Source: Urophycis tenuis
Taxonomy: Eukaryota > Chordata > Actinopteri > Gadiformes > Phycidae
DNA: 64,000 nt
Direction: 5' to 3'
NCBI GenBank assembly: GCA_036785325.1
Contig: JAXIVH010000303.1
Coordinates: forward strand, 62,001-126,000
The notes beneath the pieces are model-generated. The model saw only the letters and a program-made list of their open reading frames with translations, made no database searches and was not told the origin of the DNA. Made by a program: the position numbers and the translations under genes. The number at the start of each line of letters is the position of its first letter. Position 1 is the first letter of the stretch. Shown in pieces: positions 1 to 8,845 of the stretch.

Positions 1-74
1 CTCTTGTTTAAATTGTAAAGTGTCCTTAAGTGACCTGAAAGGCGCTTCTAAATAAAATGTATTATTATTATTAT
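1..74 (+). repeat. LINE/SINE 3' tail ending in (ATT)n
   Basis: The sequence reads as a short 3' untranslated tail with AATAAA followed by five ATT units. The same tail layout (GCGCTTCTAAATAAAATGTATT) recurs in reverse near 43,690-43,780, where it follows a recognisable LINE reverse-transcriptase end. This is therefore probably the 3' terminus of the same LINE family or of a SINE using its tail. Confidence 0.6.
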
Positions 75-114
75 GGCCATTACTTTTGAACTACACATTC
101 TATGTTTTCTACAG

Positions 115-561
115 ACTTCTCTTGGCAGCCCTGCATTTCAATGCTAATGGCAGCAGAGAAGTTGCTCGAACCAGTGATGGTGAGGTACGCTATGCGGTTC
201 GCTACCCAAGGTTCTGCAAAGGTGGCTGGGTAGTCCGTCCTATCAAGGAGAAGCCATCATACGGTTAGCAGTTTCAGTCAGTCCCTAAATATGATTTATT
301 ATGCGAGTCAGTCCATGAGTCAACTATAATGTCACTGAATGTGATCTAAATATTTGTTTCCTTCCTCCAGCATATGCATCAGCCCTCATGGAGTCTCTGA
401 GAGTGGGATACTCCAGGTCACCACAGGCTCTACGAGAGAGCAGTGCTGCCTTGAATTCAACTACACCTGCACCACTTTCCAGATCCTGCCAGAACATCAC
501 CAAGGATGAGGCAGTTGGCTTGTATCTTGCACGACATTCACGTTTTAACACTGGCCGTTAG
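115..561 (+). CDS. Two 3'-terminal coding exons of an unrecognised gene
   Basis: Exon 115-263 follows an acceptor (TTTTCTACAG) and ends at a donor (ACG/GTTAGC). Exon 371-561 follows CTTCCTCCAG. Joining 263 to 371 keeps one open frame that stops at TAG 559-561, so phase and splice sites agree. The first exon encodes a block with ALHFNANGSREVAR, YAVRYP and GGWVVRP. The second has ALMESLRVGY and ends in RHSRFNTGR. The combination A.HFN.N..R / YP....GG..VR / LM resembles the C-terminus of multi-copy proteins I recall from fish and invertebrate genomes, often near transposons, but I cannot name the family. Upstream exons lie outside the window. A polyadenylation signal follows at 844-849. Confidence 0.5.
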
Positions 562-843
562 CTTGAAACTTGGCATTATGCCTGCTGTTATATTATTTTT
601 GCACTGTGTTTAACCTTTGTTTCTGTTGTACAGGTACTGTAGGCTGTCGGCGGCAGTTCTTCCATGGTGTTGGTGTTCCCCTTTTCACCATTTCCTTTAC
701 AGTGTGAGTGTGGTGCCGCGGGTGTTTTAGTTGGATCCCTCCATCTTGGTTTTGCCTCTCTGCCGTCTGGTAGGCCCCCACCCGGTCCCCTCATTTATTC
801 TCCTCATGCTCAGCATCATTTTAAAAGAATCATTAATTGTGTG

Positions 844-849
844 AATAAA
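844..849 (+). promoter_or_regulatory. Polyadenylation signal AATAAA
   Basis: AATAAA lies 283 nt after the stop codon at 559-561, with T-rich sequence downstream. It is the natural 3' end signal for the two-exon gene end at 115-561. Confidence 0.4.
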
Positions 850-1700
850 GTGTTCCCTCTTTTGTACACCGTCTCTTGCCCCGTGGGATTATTTCAAACC
901 TGAGTGACCTTAAATAGTTATTTAATTTTCCTGGGGCTAACCCCAAGTGACGTCAGAACCATTCCACCCTTGTGATTCTGCCACATGTTTGTTATTGGGT
1001 TGCTGATGGGCTTTACTATCAATGCAGACCTGTTACATATATTTTATCTAAACTTAATAAAAAGGTTTTATACAGTAAGACACTTTGTGATTGTGAGTAT
1101 TTTTTATTGATCATCACCCAAATGAGGCCAGTTAAAACCTTCATAAACTCCTCCTTCCTCTGGAAACTGTCTTCTGATGGCAGACACAACACATGAAGGT
1201 AAGGGCTTCCTAATGTGTCTGCACAGAATGCCATAGGCCCAGCGGACAATCTGCCTGTAAGCTGTGTAGTGGTATTGCCTGGGGATAGGGACATAATATC
1301 AATATTTGTAGTCATTAATTTTGAAAAGTGATATAAGTAGTGAGGTTCTAAATATGGGCAACTTGTAATAGAGAAAATAAGATTGAGATTGTTTTAATAT
1401 CTCAAATTTGCTATTTATCTCCATATTCATACTTAGTTGTACTGTTCACTATTCTATTTCAAATTGGATATGGTCCTCCGTCCCTCCCTCCATCGTTAAC
1501 GGTAGAGCGTTGTATAACGTAGTTGTAGTTATATTAACGTTACACAGTGTGAGTCGAGATATGACTGATACGTGCACGCTGGTTTCTGTTCTGGGTAAGT
1601 ATAATTACTCATGCCTGTGTTAATACTACTTTTCTTATAGCCTGATACACGACAGCAAACTTTACAACGCTGTGATGTGAACGTAGCGGACATCGTTAGC
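850..1700. other. No recognisable feature
   Basis: AT-rich sequence. No repeat with visible ends, no convincing splice-framed exon and no RNA gene were seen. Confidence 0.4.
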
Positions 1701-1709
1701 CAACGCCGG

Positions 1710-1919
1710 TTACTCACGACACCTGCCCAGTTCTCCACCGATTCTCCTCACAACATAACTCAATTTCTCTCCTCTGACCGTTATTCCTTCTAACCCTGGT
1801 CTGTTCCGGTCTCTTGGACGCCTAGCAGGCTCATAATTATAAGGCTGTGGTCCACCATATGCCTGTGAATAAACATTTACAACCTCTTCAGTGTCAAAAC
1901 TGGCTTGAGATCCATCCAT
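1710..1919 (-). CDS. Possible first exon, unknown product
   Basis: A 69-codon minus-strand frame opens with ATG at 1919 and carries an acidic N-terminus and the motif GGPQPYNYEP followed by an Arg-rich stretch. A possible donor (GTC/GTGAGTAA) occurs just before the frame ends. QPY.YEP with acidic/basic flanks is reminiscent of the start of repeated P2X7-C-terminus-like proteins in fish; this is from memory and weak. No following exon was found at lower coordinates, so it may be an orphan exon or chance. Confidence 0.25.
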   Translation of the reverse strand: MDGSQASFDTEEVVNVYSQAYGGPQPYNYEPARRPRDRNRPGLEGITVRGEKLSYVVRRIGGELGRCRE

Positions 1920-2099
1920 TTCTTGTGTACAGTCTGACCGGACTACTAGACCGGACTCCCTTTTTCTACGTCACGTCCGGTTTGGCTTTTTTAGTTGCGG
2001 AAGTAAAATTAATTCACAAAAATGACTCCAGAAGTCAATGTAGTGTATATATGAGTATATTATTATGAAAATCTATTGCCTAAATTATTTTCCTACATA

Positions 2100-3407
2100 T
2101 TGATCCACTGGAGTCTCTAACCTGCAAGCCGCTCTTTAACACCATCGACCCCTCCAAACTGATCACCAAACTCCGTGATCTGAACATTGCCCCCTCCCTC
2201 CGCAATTGGATACTGTACTTCCTGACCACGGACCGCAGTCTGTTAGGATTAACAGTCAGCCTCACCCTGAATACTGGCGTTCCGCAGGGCTGTGTGCTGA
2301 GCCCTCTCCTGTACTCTCTCTTCACCTTGTGAAGTTTGCAGACGACACAACGGTGATAGGCCTCATCAGCAACAACGATGAGTCAGCATACAGGGAGGAG
2401 GTTCAGTGCCTAGCTGCGTGGTGTGCCGACAACAACCTGTCCCTCAATGCCACGAAGACCAAGGAGATCATCGTGGACTACAGGATAACTAGAGGTGGCA
2501 CGCACACCCCCCTCCACATCAACGGGACGGAGGTTGAGCGGGTAACCAACTTCAAGTTTCTGGGAGTCCACATCTCTGACAATCTATCCTGGTCCCTCAA
2601 CACCACTGCCCTGATCAAGAAGGCTCACCAGCGCCTCTTCTTCTTGAGGAGACTAAAAAAGGCCCACCTGTCTCCTCAGATCCTGGTGAACTTCTACCGC
2701 AGCACCATCGAGAGCATACTAACCAACTGTGTCACAGTGTGGTATGGTAACTGCTCCGCCTCGGACCGGAAAGCACTGCAGAGGGTGGTGAAAATCACCC
2801 AACGCATCACCGGTTTCCCACTCCCCTCCATCGAGGCTGTTCAGAGGAAGCGGTGCCTGCGGAAGGCGTGCAGCATCGCAAAGGACAGCTCTCACCCCAA
2901 CCACAGACTGTTTATCCTCCTCCCTTCTGGAAAGCACTACAGGTCTCTACAATCCGCATTCATCTGTTCTGTTGTATTGCACTAGCGCACTATTGCACCA
3001 CCTGTACACTTTCTTGTATTATATTATTATTTATTGCACTACTTGTACATTGTTTACATTTTTTTTTTACATTTTATACACTGTTTACAGCTTGTTTCTG
3101 CTACTGTTGGTTAACCGCTTACTACCTCGACGATCACTACCTCCACTTGCACCGTTACTACCTCAACAATCATTACCTCCACCTGCACTGTTTACTGTCA
3201 CTTTAATAACTACCGTTAATTACCGCCACTTTAATAACTACTGCCACTTTTCATGTTTTTCAATTTTGCACTCTGCACCGTATTTTGCATTTCAACCTGC
3301 ACCATTATCGCTCATTTGCACTTCTGGTTAGAACGGCAACTGCATTTCGTTGTCCCTGTACTTGTACTCTGCAGAATGACAATAAAGTTTAATCTAATCT
3401 AATCTAA
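2100..3407 (+). mobile_element. LINE, L2/Rex1-type, 5'-truncated
   Basis: A 5'-truncated non-LTR retrotransposon. It starts inside the reverse transcriptase (GVPQGCVLSPLLYSLF) and ends in a 3' UTR with GACAATAAAGTTTAATC followed by TAATC-type tandem repeats. The 3' repeats abut the Gypsy sequence at 3408. Fish L2/Rex1-type elements typically end this way. Orientation is opposite to the neighbouring Gypsy gag. Confidence 0.8.
2135..2985 (+). pseudogene. LINE reverse transcriptase, C-terminal half
   Basis: It encodes the palm and thumb of a non-LTR reverse transcriptase. Seen in order: GVPQGCVLSP, the catalytic FADDTTVIG, the TKTKEIIVDYR and FKFLGVHIS blocks, RRLKKAHLSPQIL, FYRSTIESIL and the tail HRLFILLPSGK. 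The stretch normally lying between the LSPLLYSLFT block and VKFADD is deleted and the frame changes there (the first part is in a different frame from the FADD part, which starts about 2326). It is therefore inactive. The endonuclease is missing through 5' truncation. Confidence 0.8.
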
Positions 3408-3464
3408 AAACCTTGTCCCTCCTCTTAATAGACTTGGGTTTCTTATCTTTTCCCCCTGCGGAAG

Positions 3465-5189
3465 CTACAGGAAAGGGTAACTCCTGCCACCTATCTCATT
3501 GGGGTTAGCCTTAGCTTGAGCTCTAGTTAACACATAAATCTTCACATGGGGTAAGTGCTGTTGTAATAACTCTGCTAATACAGGTACGTCCTGGCCTAGC
3601 ACAACTTGGTAGGGACAGTTATCCATTATGCCAACATTCAGTAAGTATGTCTGCCCTTCAATCTCCACCTGCACGTCAGCTGTCCGGTGTTCGCTCTTGT
3701 CACCATGTATGCAACGCACTTTGACGCTACCCCCTCCCACTAACCTCTCTGGACCCAGACATGCTCCTTGGACAAATGTCTGGCTACTGCCTGAATCTAT
3801 TAGGACTTTCCACACTTTCCCTTGGATTCTGACGGGCACTAAAGCATCCATGGAGCTAGGGGTTGCCTTGGCTGAACCGTTACATAAGGTGTAGCATAAT
3901 CTACCCTCACTAGTGGGCGCTAAAGGGCACTCGGGTTTAATATGGCCAGGCTGTCCACAGTTATGGCAGATTATCTTGGGTTTAGGCTTACTGGGCTGAT
4001 TGGGCTGGCGGCGCTTCCTATTGGGGCTACTAAATCTCCTGAACTCACGACCACCACCCACAGACTTACCAGAAGGCTTTCTGTCGAAGTCCCGCTGGGC
4101 GCCTTGGGTGCGACGGTTGGTTGAGTCTTGGTTCCCGGGCTGGTAGCCTTTCCGATGACGGCGGGCAGCAATGAAGGCCTCCGCCAGGTCAGCAGCTTGC
4201 TTGGAGGACTGTGGGTTATGTTCCTTAACCCACACCCTTAGATCAGGATTCATCATACGGAGAAACTGCTCCAGAACGATGGCATCTCCAATCTGTTCTT
4301 TAGTCTTCTCCGCAGGGCAAATCCACTTTTGGTAGAGGTCGGTGAGTCTTGACTGAAGCTCTCTCGCCGTTTCACCCTCTGGGAAATCCATGGAGCGAAA
4401 TCTGTGGCGGTAGGCCTCTGGGTCAATTTCATATTTTGTCAAGATGGCTTGCTTTACCTTGGCATAGTCTCTAGTATCGAGTATGTCCATCACCACGTAG
4501 GCCGCACGGGCCTTCCTTGTCAGCAGGGGGACAAGATACAAAGCCCAACTTTCCGTTGGCCACTGGCTTGCGAAAGCAATCCTCTCAAACATGGTCAAGT
4601 AGTGCTCTATGTCCTCATCTTCAGAGTATGGGATCATCTTGGGTGCGCTATATCTCAATGGCGCTGTTGGGGGGAATGGCCTTGTAGTATCCGATAGAGG
4701 CCTGGATGTGTCCGGTCCGGGCATCTCCGACATGGCACTGTCGGAACGTGGAGCCGTGTCTGGTCTGGATACATTGCTGGCGGGACGTGACGTCGTCTGC
4801 AATGAGCCTGGACGAGGGTTTGCCAACGGAGCAACAGGTGCACGACGTGCATCTTCCTCTTCCTCCAGGGGCTGATTCGGGCCTTCAGTGCTCATCAGGG
4901 TCTGGAGTTGCTGGTACTGGTGATAAAGTGACCGCCATCTTTGGTGTTGCAGCTGCGTCTCCCGCTCCTGTCGCTCGTACCTGGCTTGCTGGGCCTGGAT
5001 GAAGGATGATACTGCAGCCTTGAGCCTATAGATGCGGTCCTCCGGTGGCGCTGACTGTGGCCTGGACTGGGTGCCGCCAACTGGAACTGAAGAGGGCACT
5101 GAAGAGGGCACCGACTGGGCCTCTGTCGTTGCATCGCTGCTGGGTGCTCTCTGCGCCACAGCAGTGCCTTGCCGTGTCCGTACTGACAT
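3465..5189 (-). CDS. Ty3/Gypsy Gag with SCAN-like capsid and retropepsin
   Basis: One uninterrupted minus-strand frame of about 574 codons from the ATG at 5189; the frame is open further upstream to 5285 without an obvious reason to start there. It has a Gln-rich coiled-coil-like N-terminus and a capsid region containing VLEQFLRMMNPDLRVWVKE, which matches the SCAN/Gmr1-type Gypsy capsid. A Lys/Arg-rich stretch, one CCHC knuckle (CHNCGQPGHIKPEC) and an aspartic protease core (VLIDSGSSQTFV, later VVLGQDV) follow. Gag packages element RNA and the protease processes it. The reading frame stops at 3465 and is cut by a LINE at 3408, so reverse transcriptase and integrase are absent. SCAN domains of vertebrate zinc-finger proteins are thought to derive from such Gags. 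Confidence 0.8.
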   Translation of the reverse strand: MSVRTRQGTAVAQRAPSSDATTEAQSVPSSVPSSVPVGGTQSRPQSAPPEDRIYRLKAAVSSFIQAQQARYERQERETQLQHQRWRSLYHQYQQLQTLMSTEGPNQPLEEEEDARRAPVAPLANPRPGSLQTTSRPASNVSRPDTAPRSDSAMSEMPGPDTSRPLSDTTRPFPPTAPLRYSAPKMIPYSEDEDIEHYLTMFERIAFASQWPTESWALYLVPLLTRKARAAYVVMDILDTRDYAKVKQAILTKYEIDPEAYRHRFRSMDFPEGETARELQSRLTDLYQKWICPAEKTKEQIGDAIVLEQFLRMMNPDLRVWVKEHNPQSSKQAADLAEAFIAARRHRKGYQPGNQDSTNRRTQGAQRDFDRKPSGKSVGGGREFRRFSSPNRKRRQPNQPSKPKPKIICHNCGQPGHIKPECPLAPTSEGRLCYTLCNGSAKATPSSMDALVPVRIQGKVWKVLIDSGSSQTFVQGACLGPERLVGGGSVKVRCIHGDKSEHRTADVQVEIEGQTYLLNVGIMDNCPYQVVLGQDVPVLAELLQQHLPHVKIYVLTRAQAKANPNEIGGRSYPFL

Positions 5190-5221
5190 TCTAGCCTTGA
5201 GTGCCGACCCTGGCGGACCAC

Positions 5222-5340
5222 TGGATCCCACCACTGCCACCAAATTGTTAAAAGGTGGTTTGTCGAGGGTCTTAGGGTTTGGCACAAATGGCAGGAGTCA
5301 GGCAGAAATGGCGTAAATGATGATTTTTATTTTCCATCAC
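5222..5340 (-). mobile_element. Putative end of Gypsy 5' LTR and gag leader
   Basis: On the minus strand the sequence ...CCTTTTAACA/ATTTGGTGGCAGTGG just upstream of gag looks like an LTR end followed by a primer-binding region. The LTR would continue beyond a hAT insertion (5348-6348) into 6357-6716. No second LTR is present in the window, so the limits are inference. Confidence 0.35.
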
Positions 5341-5347
5341 CAAAAAG

Positions 5348-5501
5348 CATGGGCGTAGGTTTCGTTTGAAATGTGCTGGGGACAGAGACGCATTCGGAAG
5401 TGCATTTTCAGAAGTGCTGGGTACTATGACGCGCGTTCATTTTTCCCCCTTTCGTGCAGGTCATGTTAATTAATAAAAATGTATACAAAAATGTGATGAT
5501 G

Positions 5502-5533
<32 letters not shown>

Positions 5534-6348
5534 GCGATGTCTTGACTATGCTCACGCACAGAGCTCTAATACTTTTCATTGGATAATGTGATTCAGATAG
5601 ATGCAGTTCATGGCCGTGTCTACCTGTTGAATGTAACCGCTGTGAAACAATCAGGAAATAACGTTTCATTTCTCTGAATAACGGCTTTATCGAGACCGGC
5701 GCTCGCTCTCTGTTAATCGTTACTCTATGTCTCTCTACCAAAGTGCTCTCTCTCCGTCTCTCTCTCGTCATCGGACACAAATCAAATTAAATGTTGTTTA
5801 TATTTTGTGTAAATTAGGTTAATGCTTTTGTGTTTTCTTGTATTATCAGTTCAAGTTGTTGTACTTGCCTGAGGAAATCGTGGATATTGTAACGTGTTGG
5901 GGGAGTGTTTCCCAGAATGGATTGCGACATTCTGGCATTCTGTGTCATTACATGTTATTGCTATTAGATAGGGTTTGGAGGCGAATGTTCAGGACATGGG
6001 TTGCATTTCACTGTTTCATTACGTTCACTTTGTTGACTGTTGTTTTTGGGATGAGTCAGGGAGCACCATTACTCAACGCACTATGGCATCTTGCCATACC
6101 ACTACCACTCCGTTCGTGACGGCGTGTAAAGTCCGCTTGTGACCCTGTCATTCTAAAGCCACTTCTAAGAGTAGAGTTCGTCTCTCTTTGTTGAGCTTGA
6201 CGTATCTCAGACTGTATTTAATGACGCAGTGGTGAAAGACACCTGTTCGAGTCCCACACGGGGGATTCTTTCATAAAAAGTGGTGGGTACAAAATGACTG
6301 ATGATGAAAACTGGTAGGTACGCGTCCCCACCGTATTCTACGCGCCTG
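5348..6348. mobile_element. Non-autonomous hAT element with 8-bp TSD
   Basis: Termini CATGGGCGTAGG... and, read from the right end, CAGGCGCGTAGAATACGG form imperfect terminal inverted repeats (TIRs). The flanks CCAAAAAG (5340-5347) and CCAAAAAG (6349-6356) are a perfect 8-bp target-site duplication, diagnostic of hAT. No transposase was recognised inside. It contains a (CA)n run at 5503-5530. Confidence 0.75.
5503..5530. repeat. (CA)n microsatellite
   Basis: About 14 perfect CA units. Confidence 0.95.
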
Positions 6349-6356
6349 CCAAAAAG

Positions 6357-7950
6357 TATGAATCCTCCATTGCAAAATTATTGGAGAAGTAAGTACAACA
6401 AAAAGAAAAGGGAAATAATAGGAACAAAAATTCTTGATGAACAAAACAAAATGGCTATGGCTATATTCAGCCAGAAACAAAAAGCACTAGATGCAACAAC
6501 GCAAGGCTTTACCGGGGTTTCACACCACCCTTTCAGAGCTATAGGAACCAGCAAACAATTCATACTCCTGCTCTTTGAGAGTCACCGTCCAAATGACACT
6601 CAACCCTTTTTAAGCAGTTGGCAAAGCCCACCCCTCATTGGTAACTACCATTACTCAATACACAGGCAGGGGTGTTTACTCATAATATCACAAATACATG
6701 TACATATCAAACACAGTTAAAAGGGTACCGGTACACAGTAACAACGCATTAGGTCTACTTAATAATATCACTGCATGTGTGACCACGTGTATAATGCTCT
6801 GCTGCTCGTTGAATCACTTCACGGAGACAGGTTGAGTGAAGCACTGGACTTTTTTATCTGAAACATGGGACAACCAGTGTGCACAAATAATTAATCGTCG
6901 TCTGTTCCACTCAAACACAGCGTGCGATTAATGCTTCTGAGCAATTTACGTATTGCCCAGCATAACGTGATCGTATAGTATTTTTAACTAAAACAAAAAG
7001 CACATAACACAAAACTTACATTTTCATTTTTAATTTACAACTTACTTTTCATTTACAACTTACACAAATATAACATTTTCAAAAGCACAAAATAAAACAT
7101 ACCTGAAACATGGGACAACCACACAACCAGTGTGCACAAATAATTAATCGTTGTCCGTTCCGCTCGAACTATAAAAGAGGAGCCCCATATCAGTGCGCAC
7201 ACAGGTCACGTACACCTCGCGCTTAAGGATTCCACACTTTGCACAATTACTTCTTCACAAACCAATAAAACAAAGAGTTTTACAATCAATATGTTTAACA
7301 ATTATGTAACCAATGGAATGCTGATCAAGTTGAACATCTTATGCGTGGTTTGCATTTGTAAATGAATTTATACATAGGCGGACAGAACGGAACGGCAACT
7401 TACCACAGCGTGTGATTAATGCTTCTGAGCAATTTACGTATTGCCCAGCATTAACTTAAACACAAACTTCCGCTGTGGACTTTCAAAATAAAATATGAAA
7501 AGTCCCAAGTTTGACAGGAATTTAACAAATAAAACAGTCGCTATTTACACTGTTACACATGGACACATACCATTACATACAATACAAATAACCTGGTAGA
7601 CTGGTAAACAATATTTGATTTAGTAAGGACGCAAGTGCGTCGGTCGCGAACACGCCCTTCCTTATGGCTATCCCGTATCAGGAGCGCGCTTCCTAGAAGA
7701 ACCAGAAAATCGCCAGCCATCGCGACGGTCAGAAGTTGTACTTTGAAACACCAAATACATGAGCTCCGTACAACACACATATTTTCTTATAATATAAAAT
7801 ATGTACAGGCTTGTACATATATGTACCAATGCTTATTTTACCGGAACAAAACTGAGTCTTGCCGTGAATTAATGAAATGGAAATGAATGTATAAACGTGA
7901 ATGCGTTGGAAAAAGTTGGGTGCGATTCAACGTCATGTATGCATCCATTG
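6357..7950. other. Anonymous region with a split direct repeat
   Basis: No gene was recognised. A segment at 6863-6963 recurs as two parts at 7108-7173 and 7404-7453, so the second copy holds an extra block of about 230 bp. This block begins ACTATAAAAGAGG, a TATA-box-like sequence. A minus-strand frame at 7553-7780 (N-terminal residues MAGDFLVLLGSALLIRDS) could be the first exon of a Harbinger-type nuclease, but only its basic character supports that. Confidence 0.3.
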
Positions 7951-8509
7951 CTTAAACACACAAACTAATAGCCGCGGCGTCACAAATACTGAGACACCAT
8001 ATAGCCCTGATGGCTAGCCGCACTACAGACAGGCAGCAATCTGACAACAAACCACACGCACCACCATTACCCCATCAAACTAGCCTCACACAGACTATAC
8101 ACTCACCACGCATGCTCCCTCCTCTGGCAAAGGTCTAACCATGCACACCACAACCATAACTAGAGCTCTCTTTGTATCTTAGCACTTAGCATCATTGGCC
8201 AGGGATGTTGTATGCTAGCAATGGTTATCCTAGCAATTGGAATGCTTGAAACTTGTTCCGATGACTTGCTTACCATACTAACAGCAATGACGTGTTTAAC
8301 CATCTTCTGACAAATGTACTCACTATGAGTATCATTGGACAAAGGCGTCTGCTAAATGCCCTTGATGTAAATGTAAATGTAGTGCAGACCCACAAAGCAG
8401 TCACCAGTCTAACCTTAGAACCCACTCCACTCACAGATCACCAGACAGGGCTGGATTCAGATCTCAAACTACATCTACATTTGTGGTGCAAAGTATGATT
8501 TTCACTCAC

Positions 8510-8545
8510 CCTTTCCACAGCTCTTGAGCCCAGTAGTTTTGTCAG
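8510..8545 (-). pseudogene. Orphan 36-nt galaxin exon beyond the stop
   Basis: It has the same 36-nt sequence and splice sites (TTTCTGCAG / GTGAGTG) as the five coding copies. It lies 3' of the in-frame stop in the last 204-nt exon, so it should not be translated in this model. It is a relic of a longer repeat series or part of an alternative transcript. Confidence 0.6.
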
Positions 8546-8641
8546 CTGCAGAAATGAGTCCTCATCAATAAAATATGTCTTGGCACTCTTTGTTGAGTTT
8601 CTGAACATAAATGTGCATGCAATAGTGAGAAGTAGACAGAC

Positions 8642-8845
8642 CTGTAGCGCCCCGGGCCAATTACTGGTCTGAGTACGTCTTAGAGGTCCTGAGGTCCTTT
8701 ATTTTAGGGGGATCTCCCAAGCAGTCGTGTGTCCCAGGGTTGTACTGGTCGTCTCCACAGCAAACACTTCCCTCATGTCCCTTGCAGAGGATCTTTTCAC
8801 TGCCCAGAGGTCCACAGCACAGCTGCTTGTTCACATCATAGCATC
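8642..8845 (-). CDS. Galaxin-like 204-nt exon, copy 1, with stop
   Basis: It is the most diverged copy: LCKGHEG instead of LCKEHEG, and a changed end (KTYSDQ then TAA at 8661-8663). It still has the acceptor TTTTCTACAG and a GT donor. It reads as the terminal coding exon, or as a decayed module. Confidence 0.7.
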
